From positions 124,001 through 188,000 of the forward strand of contig CAWBAJ010000028.1 in NCBI GenBank assembly GCA_963786765.1: 64,000 bases of DNA, written 5' to 3'. The stretch is from DATKNA01 sp963786765. GTDB taxonomy: Bacteria; Actinomycetota; Actinomycetes; Actinomycetales; Kineosporiaceae. Below the pieces are notes generated by a model. That model was given only the letters and a program-made list of their open reading frames with translations. It was not told the origin of the DNA and ran no database searches. Both the position numbers and the translations under genes were made by a program. Below, piece after piece: positions 1 through 9,849 of the stretch. Numbering within the stretch: position 1 is the first letter of the stretch; each line of letters opens with the position of its first letter.

Positions 1-670
1 GAAGGACTGCTACCGCGTCGCGCAGGTCCGCCTGCGTCAGTCCCTGCCGGGCGAGGTGAGCGACCAGCTGCCCTCCGACGCCGGACAGCTGGAGCGCCAG
101 CTCCGGGTCCCGGCCCCCGGAGCGGGCGAGGTCGGCCCCACGGGCGACGTCGTCCAGGGTGGCCGTCGGCGGCAGGGCCAGCGCCACCGTCTCCGCCCCG
201 TGAGGCGCGGCCAGGACGCGCGGCCCGGCCCCGGCGACGACGACCGGCGGCGCGGGCGACACCTGTTCGCGCACGGCAGCGACGACGTCGACGAGCCGGG
301 TGATCCGGTCGGCGGCACTCCCCCAGGGCTGCCCGAGGAGCGCGGCCTCGCGGGCGGCGTCGGGACGGCCGGTCCCGATCCCGAGCTCGAACCGGTCGCC
401 GGACAGCAGTTGCAGAGCGCTGGTCTCGCGGACGACGGCCGCGGGCGAGCGGAACGGCGCGGCGAGGACCCACGAGCCGACGTGCAGCGTGGTCGTCACG
501 GCCGCCGCGGCGGCGAGCGCCGGGAACGGCGAGGGCGTGAACGTCGTGTCCGGGAGGAGCAGCGCCCCGTACACGAGCGCCTCCACGTGCCGAGCTGTCC
601 GCGACCACTCCTCACCGGACGCCGGGCGCCCCACGACGACGCCGAAACGGAACGCCCGCTCCCCGCTCAT
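1..670 (-). CDS. LLM-class flavin/F420-dependent oxidoreductase, 3' end cut by window edge
   Basis: Luciferase-like monooxygenase family; such TIM-barrel enzymes use FMN or F420 to oxidise or reduce small organic substrates in the cytoplasm. Translation from the ATG at 670 gives FRFGVV at the first strand, then LHVGSWVLAAPFRSPA and FELGIGTGRPD, which are the typical family blocks (barrel strands 2-4). About 223 residues are visible of a usual 280-330; the C-terminal part lies beyond base 1. The gene is read away from the polysaccharide operon that ends at 871, and a hairpin at 750-787 separates them. Substrate cannot be told. The assignment rests on family motifs only. Confidence 0.8.
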   Translation of the reverse strand, partial: MSGERAFRFGVVVGRPASGEEWSRTARHVEALVYGALLLPDTTFTPSPFPALAAAAAVTTTLHVGSWVLAAPFRSPAAVVRETSALQLLSGDRFELGIGTGRPDAAREAALLGQPWGSAADRITRLVDVVAAVREQVSPAPPVVVAGAGPRVLAAPHGAETVALALPPTATLDDVARGADLARSGGRDPELALQLSGVGGQLVAHLARQGLTQADLRDAVAVL

Positions 671-749
671 CCCGGCCTCCTTGGCGTGCACGGTCTGCAC
701 CCACTACGTGCTCCCCCCACCTTGCACCCACCGCGGCGGCGGGGACGGC

Positions 750-787
750 GAAGGGCCCGCACCGGCACTCGCCGGTACGGGCCCTTC
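750..787 (-). terminator. Hairpin terminator of the polysaccharide operon
   Basis: Perfect 10-bp outer stem (GAAGGGCCCG with CGGGCCCTTC) continuing into an inner stem ACCGGC/GCCGGT with loop ACTC. It lies just past the stop of the last gene of the minus-strand operon (871) and upstream of the start of the next minus-strand gene (670). No T-tract, as is usual in high-GC actinomycetes. Confidence 0.65.
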
Positions 788-811
788 ACCGTGCTCCGGC
801 TGCTCCCGTCT

Positions 812-849
812 GATCCCAGAATTCCTTGATCCCCAAGAATTCCTTGATC
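812..849. repeat. 18-bp GATCAAGGAA...TTGGG tandem repeat, copy A
   Basis: On the minus strand the unit GATCAAGGAATTCTTGGG is followed by a second, slightly shortened unit and a final GATC. Related arrays occur at 41659-41701 and 59253-59295, always between genes. EcoRI-like GAATTC cores here replace the A/G-rich core of the other two copies. Confidence 0.6.
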
Positions 850-870
850 GTCGGCAGGGGGGGGCTGGTG

Positions 871-1542
871 CTAGAGGTCGGACGCGTCGCAGGCGATGCC
901 GTCGCCGTCGGCGTCCAGGGACAACGTGTCCTTGCCGGTTACCGCGACCCCCTTCGGGAAGACGGTCACGACGTAGGCGCACGTCGTGACGCCGCCGCCG
1001 GGCGCGTGCGCCGGGACGCACTGGGTGACCTCCCCGTAGCCCGCGGCGCACCCGTTGCTGAGGACGCCGCTGATCCTGGGGTCGCCCAGCACCTTCTTGG
1101 CGGCCTTGGCGCCGGCCGCCTTGCGCTGGGCGGTGGTGCCCTTGCCCATGTCCGCCATCTCCTGCGCGGTCATGCCGGACATGTCCATGCCGGCCATGTC
1201 GTGCGAGCCGGCCGCGGACTTACCGGACGACGCGCCCCCGGAGGCCTTCGAGGTCTTCGAGGTGAGGCTCGAGCGCGAGACCGCCTCGTCGAGGCTCGTC
1301 TGGGCCTCCATCGACGGGTCGCGGCCCGGCAGGGGCGCGCCCGACGAGTCCTGGACGTCGGCCAGCAGGGCCGCCGCCTCCCCCGCGCCGACGTCGTCCG
1401 AGGCCGCGGAGGCGGCCGCCGGGGCCGGGGCCCCGGCGCCGTGGTGGGCGAACCCCACCACGGCACCGGCGGCCAGGGCCAGCGCGGTCACCGGGAGCAC
1501 GACGCGCACCAGGGCGCGGCGCGACGGACGGAGCCGACTCAA
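871..1542 (-). CDS. Secreted/membrane-anchored Met-rich protein with C-terminal excalibur domain
   Basis: About 223 residues. A hydrophobic segment near residues 12-30 (VVLPVTALALAAGAVVG) is a signal or anchor. A low-complexity middle contains HDMAGMDMSGMTAQEMADM, a His/Met-rich run like copper-binding segments. The C-terminus has paired cysteines and ends in LDADGDGIACD, the excalibur calcium-binding-like motif. I chose the TTG at 1542 because it overlaps the stop of the upstream oxidase gene (TTGA), which implies translational coupling; the longer reading upstream lies inside that gene. Being last in an operon with a copper radical oxidase, it could supply or hold copper for that enzyme; this is inference. 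No exact family name is known to me. Confidence 0.6.
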   Translation of the reverse strand: MSRLRPSRRALVRVVLPVTALALAAGAVVGFAHHGAGAPAPAAASAASDDVGAGEAAALLADVQDSSGAPLPGRDPSMEAQTSLDEAVSRSSLTSKTSKASGGASSGKSAAGSHDMAGMDMSGMTAQEMADMGKGTTAQRKAAGAKAAKKVLGDPRISGVLSNGCAAGYGEVTQCVPAHAPGGGVTTCAYVVTVFPKGVAVTGKDTLSLDADGDGIACDASDL

Positions 1543-4099
1543 TTGACCATCACCCACTCTGAGGTCGACGGGACGCCGGCCGAGTCCGTGACATTCAGCA
1601 TGTACGGGCCGGGCGGCAGCAGGTTCGTGTTCGTCGGGAGCGTCGCGGTGACGACCCCGTTCTCCACCGTGATCGGCAGGTCGACCAGGCGCATGTTCGA
1701 GTCCATCTGGTGCGTGACCGACATGGGTCGCATGAGCTGCGCCCACTTGAGCGTGCGGCCGGCCGCGACCGTCGTCCCGAAGGTGATCTTCTGGCCGTAC
1801 GTCGCCGCCGCCGGCGCCCCGTTGATCGTCGGGCGCTCGCCCTTGAAGAGGTACGAGGGCTGGTAGAGCGACACCCGGAACTCGTACGAGCCGTCACCCG
1901 GGTTGGAGCCGAGGACGCCGACCCGGCCGTCGGGCAGCAGCACCGCCGTCGAGTGGTAGTTGCGGCCGATCGGGTCCGCCGCGACGTTCGTCCACTTGTT
2001 CGTCGCCGGGTTGTAGACCGCCGCCGAGTAGACGTTGGAGTTGTTGTCGCGGTTGAACCGGCCGCCGTTGGTGACGAGCACGGTCCGGTCCGGCAGCGTG
2101 GTGGCGTTCAGGTACATCTTGCCCGGCCCCGGCAGGTCCGGCCCCGCGTGTACTTGGGGTGACGGGCCTTCAGGTCGATGATGTCCGTCGCCTTGACCGC
2201 CGGGTCGTTGCGGTTGATGTTGCCGCCGCCCGTGATGAGCACCTTCTGGTTCTGGGCGGGCGGGAGCAGCACGGACGCCGACTGGTCGCGGTAGTCCACC
2301 TGACGCAGGCCCGGCACGTTCGTGATCTTGCCGGTGCCCACGTTGTAGATCGCCGAGGCGCCGTCGGGGCGGTGGTCGCCGAACACGTGACCGCCGCTGT
2401 AGAACAGCTGGCCGTCCTGCATCAGGAACATGTGCGGGTACAGGCCCCAGAAGGACCACGTCTGAGGCGCCTTGGCGTTGTTGTCGGGCAGCCAGGTCTG
2501 GTTCGCGGTGTCGAAGTACTCGGTGTGGATCGAGCCCTGCGTGTCCTCCTTGAGGCCGCCGGCCATCCAGACGTCACCGTTGCCGAGCTCGGTGAGGGTC
2601 GGGTACCAGTGGCCCTCGAAGGTGTCGTTCGTCCTGGTGAACGTCTTCGCGTCGGGGTCGAAGATGTAGCTGGTCCGCAGGCCTCCGTAGTCGGTGGTGC
2701 CGGCCTTCTTCGGGTAGCTCTTCGTGCCGCCCTGGATGAGCACGCGGCCGTCGGGCAGGATCACGTGGCCGGCGCAGAACATGTCCACCGGGACGTCGAG
2801 CGTCTCGAAGGTGCCCGCGACCGGGTCCCAGATCGCCGCCTTGAAGCTGCCCGCCTTGAAGTTCGTGACGTCGCTGCCCGAGCCGGCGACGATGAGGACC
2901 TTGCCGTTGCGCAGCACCGTGCTGTGCATCGCCCGGATCGGCATGTCGTAGTCGGCGACCGTCCACTTGCCGACGACGGCCGGGTCCTTGGTGGCCGGGC
3001 TGCCGTCGTCCGCCTTGACGACCGAGTAGTCGTCGGTGACGAGCGTGCCGTTGCCGACCATGGACACGCCCCAGGCGATGGCGTCGATGCCGGGCGGGAT
3101 CTGCAGGTCACCGCTCGCCTTGGCCCACGTCGAGGTCGCCTTGAGCGTCCGCAGGTCCCTGAGGTATCCCCAGCCGGACGCGGTGTGGGCGAAGACGGTG
3201 ACCGCCAGGCGCTTCGAGGTCGACCGGTACCAGACCGAGAGCGTGTAGATCTTGCCGGGCTGGACGGGCGGCGCCACGTTGTACGAGGGCATGAGCTTGA
3301 CGTCGCCCGTCGTCTGCTTGCTCACGGTCACCTGGTAGGCGCGCCGGCCCGAGTGCGCCGCCGAGGTCAGGGAACCCTTGACCGTGGCCTTCGCGCCGGA
3401 GTTGGTGGTGTCGAGCCGCCAGCCGGTCGGCGTCGGGCTGCCCACCTCCAGACCGCCGTTGAGCACGAGTTGCCCGTCGGCACCGGGAGCGGGACGTGAA
3501 GCCATCTTCAGGCCGTAGTCGTCCGTGACGAGGGTGCCGCCACCCGCGGCGAGCAGGCCGAACGAGATCCGGTCGGTGCCCGCCGGCACCTTCGGCGTCA
3601 CGACGGTGGCGCTGAGCCACGCCTTCGAACGGCCGACGGCCTTGAAGTCGCCCCAGGTGGTCCAGCCGGCGCGCGAGTGCCGGTAGACGCGCAGCACGTT
3701 CCTCCGCGTGGTGCCGCGGTAGGCGACGCTGAGCCGGTAGGTCGCACCCGGCAGGACGGCGGGCGCGCACGCCGTGCTGAGCTTCGGGACGAGGCCGAAG
3801 GCGCCCTTGGAGAACTTGGTGATCGACACCGTGGACGCGACCTTGCCGGTGCGGGCGGCGCGGGTCAGGCCCCAGGCGACCCGGGCCTTGCCGGCGCCGG
3901 TGCGGCTGAAGCAGTCGGGCACACCCTTGGTCACCTTCTCGAGCGACCCGTTCGTGACGCCGAGCTGGGCGGCCGAGGCCGACGTGGCAGGGACGACGGC
4001 GGCACTGCCGAGAGCGGCGACGACGAGCAGGCACGCCCCGATCCGGCCGCGGGTGGGCGTCCAGCGGGACGCCCGGAGGGAGAGGGGACTACGCGACAT
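1539..4099 (-). CDS. GlxA/galactose-oxidase-like secreted copper radical oxidase, one frameshift
   Basis: Likely an extracellular copper radical oxidase acting on a glycan, like Streptomyces GlxA. It has a signal peptide (about residues 1-43), two jelly-roll carbohydrate-binding-like repeats of about 150 residues each ending GTLVTDDY, a kelch propeller, and a DUF1929 C-terminal domain. All copper-site landmarks of galactose oxidase are present: Cys in DMFCAGH and Tyr in GHWYPT (thioether pair), Tyr-His in RNYHSTAVLLPDGRV and His in SVTHQMD. The reading frame breaks at about 2142-2145, where a run of four C (plus strand) would need one more base to join ARHPKYTRG to PDLPGPGKMYLNATTLPD; a homopolymer sequencing error is the simplest reason. 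The start at 4099 overlaps the upstream gene by 11 nt. Confidence 0.85.
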
Positions 4100-5328
4100 C
4101 GGGGACAGCCTCCAGGGTGCGAGGGAGGGGCAGCGGCCCTCCGGTCAGCTCGGCAGCGGGCGCCGCCGGGGTACCGGCGGCTCCCGCCGGTGCAGGGTGG
4201 GGGTAGAGCCAGCGGTCCACGACGAGGAACCGCAGCAGCCCGGCGAGGACGATGCTGGCGACGGCCGCCGGCAGCGGCGCCGTCCGGCCGACTTCCACCA
4301 GCAGGGCCACGACGGGGATCCGGACGACGATGTCCGCCGCGCCGAGGCCGAGGTAGCCGACCAGGCGGTGGTGGGCGCTCCGGGTGCGGCGGGCGCGGAA
4401 CACGAGGGTGTCGGCGACGAACGAAGTTCCAGCTGGCGGCGACCGCGGTGGCAGCGGCCGTGGCCAGCGCGTAGTGCACCCCGGCCCCCAGCAGCACCGC
4501 CGTGACCAGCAGGTTCGGCAGGACTCCGCTGGCGCCGACGAGCAGGAACGCGCCGAACCGGGCGACGCCGGCCGCGATCCGCAGGCGGGCGAGGTGGCGC
4601 AGGTACACCAGCCCCTGCGACAGGTGCGCCTTGGAGTCGCCTGCGTACCGCTCGCCGAACGTGAACGGGACCTCCGCCACGCGCAGGCGGCGGTGCCGGC
4701 CGAGGATCTCGAGCAGGATCTTGAACCCGTCGGGCCGCAGGACGCCGGGATCGACGGCCTCCCGGCGCACCAGGAAGAAGCCGCTCATCGGGTCGGAGCA
4801 GCCGCGCAGCCGCATCGGGAACGCGACCTTGGCCAGCGCGGTCGCGCCCTGCGAGACGAGCCGGCGGTGCAGGCCCGCGAGGCCTTCCCCCGAGCCGCCC
4901 GGGACGTAGCGGCTGGCGACGACGACGTCGGCGTCCGCATCGAGCGCCCGGTCCAGGAGCTGGGGCACGACCTCCGGCGGGTGCTGCAGGTCGCCGTCCA
5001 GGACGACGACGTAGTCGGTGTCGGCCGCCCGCAGCCCGGCCGCGACGGCGCCGCCGAGGCCGCCGATGCGCTCCCCCGGCCGGCGGTGCAGGACGTCGAC
5101 CTCGACCATGGCCGAGGGCGCGAGCGCGCGGACGGCGTCCGCCGTGCCGTCGTCGGAGTCGTCGACGACCAGCACTCGCGCCGGCACCCCGATCAGCGCG
5201 GCGTCGAGCCGGGCGATCAGCGGAGCCATGTTGTCCCGCTCGTTGTAGGTGGGGACGACGACGGTGAGGCTGGCTGCGCCGGGCCCCGCCGGCGGCGGGG
5301 CGAGCCGCTCAGTGACTGGGGCGCTCAT
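4089..5328 (-). CDS. DPM1-like GT2 glycosyltransferase fused to GtrA membrane domain, one frameshift
   Basis: Polyprenyl-phosphate sugar synthase type enzyme: the GT-A domain (residues about 20-250) carries VVVPTYNERDN, VVDDSDDGT and the metal-binding VLDGDLQHP. It is followed by a GtrA-like four-helix membrane domain that is thought to flip or handle lipid-linked sugar. It would make undecaprenyl-phosphate-hexose for the neighbouring PMT-type transferase. The frame breaks near 4420-4424: dropping one base joins AVAASWNF to VVADTLVFRARR, the conserved GtrA helix-loop. The ATG at 5328 overlaps the stop of the upstream gene (ATGA), so the two are coupled. The frameshift looks like a sequencing error because both halves are well conserved. 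Confidence 0.85.
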
Positions 5329-6985
5329 GGATTCACCTTCCTGATCTCGACGCGGCCGTCGCCGTCGCCGAAGGTGGCGACGAGCTGGGACTCCTTGAGG
5401 GCGGCCGCGGCCTGGCGCAGGGTGGGGTCGCCCGCGATCGCGTTGCGGAGCTGGTCGGTCGCGACGACGTAGTTCACGTCCCGCCAGCCGTCGGGCAGGG
5501 TGTCCCGCACGGCCGGGTCGGTGTCGAGCTTGTAGAACCAGAGCGCCCGGTCGCGGGGAACGACGTGGCCCTCGACGAGCGCGACCCAGGTGACGTCGTC
5601 CGCGAGCACGATGGACGACGAGGGGACGTTCGCCGCGATCCAGGCCTCCGCGTCGTAACGGAAGTTGTTCGCGGGGGTGGTGACAACGGACTGCAGGGTC
5701 GGCGTCCAGACCCAGGCGAGGCCGGTGGCGACGGCGACCGCGACGGCGCTCCCGACCACCCGCTTGATCACCCGGGCGGCCCGCGCCCGCGGCCCGATCC
5801 GGCCCGCCAGCCGCGCCTGCGAGCCGGCAGCCCAGGTCCCACAACACCTCCGCGGCGCCGGCGGCGGCGAGCCCCAGGAAGGGCAGCACGACGATGACGA
5901 ACATGACCGGCAGGTAGCCGTTCGGCTTGAGCGCCACCAACGTGAGCAGGGCGACGGCCAGACCCACCGGGCGGAGCCGTCGCACGGCGAGGCAGACCGG
6001 CGTCGCCGCCAGGCCGAACACGACGATCCAGCTGTCGTAGGTCAGCCAGCCGTCGAGGGCGAGCCGGCTGAGGCTGTGCGGGTTCCACATGGCGCCGGTG
6101 CCGCTGCGGTTGAAGATCTGGAACATCACCGCGTCCCAGAGGCTGACGTGGCCGCGGCCGGGCACGAGCTCCCCGCGCAGCACAGCGGTGAGCGGGTAGA
6201 AGAGGACCAGGCTCGCGCCGCTGACCCAGCCGGCCACCGAGAACGTCCGGGTGCGGGCGTCCGTCGAGCGGAGCAGCATCCAGAGGGCGACCGGCAGGAG
6301 CAGGACCGAGGTCTCCTTGGTCAGGACGGCGACGGCGAAGGCCGCACCGGCGCCCACGTGCATCGCCAGCCGGCGACGCGGGTCGAGCGCGAGGACCAGG
6401 GCGAGCAGCACCCACGGCGTCGCGACGTTGTCGAGGTAGACCTGACGCTGCAGGACGACCGACAGCGGCGAGACGAAGGCGAGCACGACCGCGAGTGCGG
6501 CGAAGGCGCGGGCGACGCCCGAGCCGCCGGGCCAGCACGTAGAGCAGTGCGGCGCCGATGCTGCTGGCCAGCACCATGACGAGCCGGGACGCGGCGACGG
6601 GGTGCGCGCCCGGGAACAACAGGTGCGGCAGCCAGTCGAGCAGCCCGATCTGGATCCAGCCCAGCGGCGGGTGGTCGTACCAGTAGGTGTAGTGCGTCAG
6701 CTCGCCGGCGCGCACGGCGGCGGCCTGGGCGACGTACGTCCCCTCGTCGTCGGCGAGGCTGGGGAAGCCGAACACTCCGACGGAGTGCACGGCCCCGGTG
6801 GCCAGCGCGAGCACGACGGCGAGCAGGGCGTCCCAGCGGCCGGCGGCGAGGCGGCCGGCGGCCAGCAGCGGGGCGGGGATCCCGCCCAGCCGGGCCCGCA
6901 GACCGGGTGCGCGGTCGGCGGCCGGCGCGGCCGGGGGCGCCGGCGCGAGGACGGGCGCGTCGAGGGTGTCGGGGGCGGCGGTCAT
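5325..6985 (-). CDS. PMT/ArnT-type membrane glycosyltransferase, two apparent frameshifts
   Basis: Integral membrane GT-C enzyme (about 550 residues) that moves a sugar from a polyprenyl-phosphate donor to an acceptor outside the membrane. N-terminal half: one helix, then PSLADDEGTYVAQA with the acidic pair expected in the first loop, and HPPLGWIQIG. The second segment has many helices, for example LLALVLALDP and TKETSVLLLPVALWMLL. The soluble C-terminus ends VRDTLPDGWRDVNYVV and EIRKVNP. The frame changes twice, near 6525-6540 and somewhere in 5810-5850; each part alone is a good piece of the same family, so I join them. ATGA overlaps at both ends couple it to its neighbours. Confidence 0.8.
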
Positions 6986-8262
6986 GCGGCAGTCCCTGCG
7001 ATCGAGGTGGGCGCCAGGTGGTTCCCGGCGTGGTGGGTCTTCTCCCAGTCCGAGCGGCCCCGGGCCTCCCGCAGCAGCGCGCGCAGGGCGGCGTAGCCCA
7101 TGACGATCTGGTACGGGATGGCCGAGAGCAGGAGCCGGGCGTAGTCGCGCGCGCCGACCGGCAGCTCGAGGCTCTGGCCGAACTCGCGCAGGGCCGCCGC
7201 CTCGAACAGGACGGTGGCGATGGTGGGGACGAGCGGGGTGAAGGTCAGCAATGCCACGGGCAGGGGAAGCCCGCCCGTGGCGGCGACCGTGATGCCGACG
7301 GGGATGGCGAGGAAGGTCACCGCCTGCAGGTAGGGCTGCAGCAGGGTGAACTGGGCGAGCAGCCGCTGCCCGCGGGTGGGCAGCCGGCGCCAGTCACCCT
7401 TCGTGAGCACCTGCAGGAAGCCCTGGTTCCACCGGCTGCGCTGCTTGACGAGAGAACGCAGGCTGTCGGGCGTCTCCTCGCGGGTGACCAGCTTCGGGTC
7501 GTACGCAACGGCGACGCCGACGCCGTCCACCGAGATCCGGACGCCGAGGTCCGCGTCCTCGGTGAGCGCCGCCTCGTCCCAGCCGCCCACCTTGACCAGG
7601 AGGTCACGGCGCAGGAAGACGGTGTTCCCGCCGAGCGGAATGAATCCCTTGCGGGCGTGCAGGTGCAGCCGGGAACGGAACCAGAAGTAGTACTCCAGGC
7701 AGTTTCGCAGCGAGAACCACTTGGTCCGGTGGTTCACCAGCTGGACGCCGTACTGCAGTACCTGGGCCCCGGTCCGGTCCAGGACGGCGTCCGCCGAGGC
7801 GAGCAGGTCCGGATGGGTGAGGGATTCGGCGTCGAAGACGGTGACGAATTCCCCGGAGCAGCTGCGCAGGGCGGTGTTCAGCTGCTTGGGCTTGTTCTTG
7901 ACGACATTGACATCGACGCTCACCACGATCCGGCCGAGGTTCTCCGCCTCGAGCCGGCGGGCGATGTCCACGGCGCCCGGGTCGTCGTCGCCCACGGCGA
8001 GGACGACCTCGACCCGTGGGTGGGACTGGGCGAGCAGGCGGCCGACGGTGCCGCGCACCACGTCCTCGACCTCGTGACGGAACGGCACGATGGCCGAGAA
8101 GCTCGTGGTCGCCTCCGTCCCGGGACGGGCACCGGCGATGGCCGCATTCGTCTCGGGCGAACGCCAGGCGTGCAGCATCCATGCGAGGTTGATGCAGGCA
8201 GGCACCAGCAGGGCGATCGTCAGCAAGAGGATGAAGGCGGTCAGGGCGAGGGCGGAATTCAC
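6982..8262 (-). CDS. CslA-like family 2 processive glycosyltransferase (cellulose-synthase-like)
   Basis: Membrane glycosyltransferase of about 426 residues with an N-terminal helix (residues 4-27), a GT-A domain and three or four C-terminal helices. Motifs are SAIVPFRHE, VVLAVGDDD, VTVFDAES (DxD), LTEDADLGVR and QRSRWNQGFLQV (Q/RxxRW), the set that marks processive hexosyltransferases such as cellulose or chitin synthases. It has no PilZ domain. The start is GTG at 8262 with GGGAG just upstream. It is the first gene of the five-gene minus-strand operon whose fourth gene is a GlxA-like oxidase; in Streptomyces cslA and glxA are likewise paired and make a surface beta-glycan. The exact polymer is unknown. 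Confidence 0.82.
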   Translation of the reverse strand: MNSALALTAFILLLTIALLVPACINLAWMLHAWRSPETNAAIAGARPGTEATTSFSAIVPFRHEVEDVVRGTVGRLLAQSHPRVEVVLAVGDDDPGAVDIARRLEAENLGRIVVSVDVNVVKNKPKQLNTALRSCSGEFVTVFDAESLTHPDLLASADAVLDRTGAQVLQYGVQLVNHRTKWFSLRNCLEYYFWFRSRLHLHARKGFIPLGGNTVFLRRDLLVKVGGWDEAALTEDADLGVRISVDGVGVAVAYDPKLVTREETPDSLRSLVKQRSRWNQGFLQVLTKGDWRRLPTRGQRLLAQFTLLQPYLQAVTFLAIPVGITVAATGGLPLPVALLTFTPLVPTIATVLFEAAALREFGQSLELPVGARDYARLLLSAIPYQIVMGYAALRALLREARGRSDWEKTHHAGNHLAPTSIAGTAA

Positions 8263-8802
8263 GGGCGACTCCCGGTTTCAATGCTTGGGCTCTCGTCGCA
8301 TCCGGGCTACCTCTCTGTAGCCGCGACGCCTTCGACTATCCACGCCGTCGCATTCCGTGAGGGGCGCTTTCCGATCCCCCGCCTCGACTTTCCCCTGCCG
8401 TGAGCAAAGCTCTCTGCGCCCAGTCACTGCTGGTCACGCTGCGTTACTTGGCGGAATTCTGGACATGTCCGACCTGTATTCCGCCGTACGCGTGAAGGGA
8501 GTGAACACGTCGTGAAACGAGGCCTCGGAGGAGGCATGTCGGTGACCGTCCCGGGAGCTGTCGAGCCGGCTTCGGCGCCGGGGGGACGGCCCCTCGCCCG
8601 ACCCCGGCGGAGGTTACGCAGCGTGTGCGCAGGACCAGATCGCCGCCGCGTGGGCGTCAGGTCTCGTCTCGCCGTCGCAGCCGCCGTCGGCGTAACTCGG
8701 GCCATGCTGCCTCGACACGCCGAGGAGTGCGGCGTGTCCGGCCACCATGGCCTGAGTTACGTAGACGGGCCGTCCTGGTCTACTTCGGTGTCGGAGGTGC
8801 CC
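8263..8802. other. 540-bp divergent intergenic region
   Basis: Lies between the start of the polysaccharide operon (8262, minus) and the VOC gene (8803, plus), so it should hold both promoters. It contains the large inverted repeat at 8692-8760 described separately. I looked for second-messenger riboswitch cores on the minus strand and did not find a convincing one. Short open frames here have no recognisable product. Confidence 0.5.
8692..8760. repeat. 69-nt nested inverted repeat
   Basis: Outer arms GTAACTCGGGCCATG (8692-8706) and CATGGCCTGAGTTAC (8746-8760) pair with one mismatch; inner arms GACACGCCG (8714-8722) and CGGCGTGTC (8730-8738) pair perfectly around a 7-nt loop. A partial copy of one arm (CGGCGTGTCGAGGCA) recurs at about 9519-9533. 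It sits about 40 nt before the VOC gene start, so it may be an attenuator, a terminator or a mobile small repeat. Confidence 0.55.
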
Positions 8803-9849
8803 ATGAGCGAGCAGGGCCGGCTGGCGTTCCTCACGGCGGAGGGCGTCGGCGACTGGGTCGTGCTGCACGGCGGCGCGACGGCTGTGTTCCGTGTCCCGTC
8901 GCTCGTCGAGGCCGCACGGCTGGCCGAGGCCGTTGCACGCGTCCCCAGCCTGGACGGCTCCGGCGCCCTGGTCACGCTCGCCGACGACCGGCTGACTGTG
9001 CGCCTGACCCGTGGCGCGTTCCGCCTGGAGGACCGGCACATCGAGCTTGCGCGGTCAGTCTCGGCGATCGCCCGCGCGCACGGTGCCGTCGCCGATCGCG
9101 GCGCTGTGCACGAGGTTCAGCTGGCCATAGCCGCCAGACCCGACGCGGTCGACCTCGGCTTCTGGTGCGCCGTGCTCGGCTACGCGGAGCTGGCCGGCGA
9201 CAACGCGGTCGACCCGCTCGGGCATGGCTCGACGGTCTGGATGCAGGACCTCAATCCGGACAAACCCCTCCGGCACGCCATGCACGTCGATGTGTCCGTC
9301 GCGCACGAGCGCGCCGAGGCGCACGTGGCGGCCGCGCTCGCCGCAGGAGGACGCATCATCGACGACTCCGAAGCCCCGGCGTTCTGGATCCTCGCGGACC
9401 GTGCCGGCAACCGGGTGTGCATCGCCGCATGGACGGACCGGTCCCCGCGGGCGACGCAGCGCAGGCCGGCGAGCAGACGCAACGACCCCCATGGTGATGG
9501 GCCGCTGCGGGAGCGCCGGCGTGTCGAGGCATCTTGGGGGTACTTGGGACCGCCGACGCCCCTCGACGCCAGAAGAGGGTCAACTCGCCGGCCCCCTGAC
9601 GGCCGGGTCGCGGATGACCGCTCGGTACCCACCGTCCTGGGACGCGAGCCGGGTCACCCAGACCAGCCAGTATCGGTGCTTGCCGGCATCCTTCGCCGGC
9701 GTCAAGGTGGTCGGTCCCGACGCCGAGTCCGCGCTCGCGACCTTCTGGTAACCCCCCGCGGACGCCGCCCGCTCGTCGCCGGCTCTGAGCTCGACCCCGA
9801 TCGGTCCCCCGACGACGTCGAGGTCCACCGTCGAGACCTCGCGCGCTGA
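8803..9849 (+). CDS. VOC-fold protein with PCD-like N-terminal region, stop probably lost
   Basis: Starts ATG with GGAGGTGCCC upstream. The N-terminal about 95 residues resemble a pterin-4a-carbinolamine-dehydratase-like domain (LTVRLTRGAFRLEDRHIELARSVS); residues about 100-215 form a glyoxalase/VOC domain (VHEVQLAIAARPDAVDLGFW, HMHVDV-type strand RHAMHVDVSVAHERA, AFWILADRAGNRVCIAAW). After CIAAW, where such proteins end, the frame runs on as Arg/Pro-rich sequence to 9849 and would overlap the opposite gene by 270 bp. A one-base slip near 9450 would end it at 9497. So the reliable part is 8803 to about 9450. Function unknown; possibly a small-molecule binding protein or dioxygenase relative. 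Confidence 0.6.
   Translation: MSEQGRLAFLTAEGVGDWVVLHGGATAVFRVPSLVEAARLAEAVARVPSLDGSGALVTLADDRLTVRLTRGAFRLEDRHIELARSVSAIARAHGAVADRGAVHEVQLAIAARPDAVDLGFWCAVLGYAELAGDNAVDPLGHGSTVWMQDLNPDKPLRHAMHVDVSVAHERAEAHVAAALAAGGRIIDDSEAPAFWILADRAGNRVCIAAWTDRSPRATQRRPASRRNDPHGDGPLRERRRVEASWGYLGPPTPLDARRGSTRRPPDGRVADDRSVPTVLGREPGHPDQPVSVLAGILRRRQGGRSRRRVRARDLLVTPRGRRPLVAGSELDPDRSPDDVEVHRRDLAR

Noticed and set aside
2159..3499. 446-residue plus-strand open frame
   Set aside because: Antisense shadow of the copper radical oxidase gene.
8263..8420. A c-di-GMP or c-di-AMP riboswitch upstream of the CslA-like gene
   Set aside because: Some short motifs (GGGGAAAGTCGAGGCG, ACCGGGAG) suggested one, but I could not fit the conserved cores and pairings of either class.
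9497..9849. C-terminal extension of the VOC protein as a real domain
   Set aside because: It is Arg/Pro-rich, antisense to the neighbouring gene and begins where the family normally ends; a lost stop is more likely.
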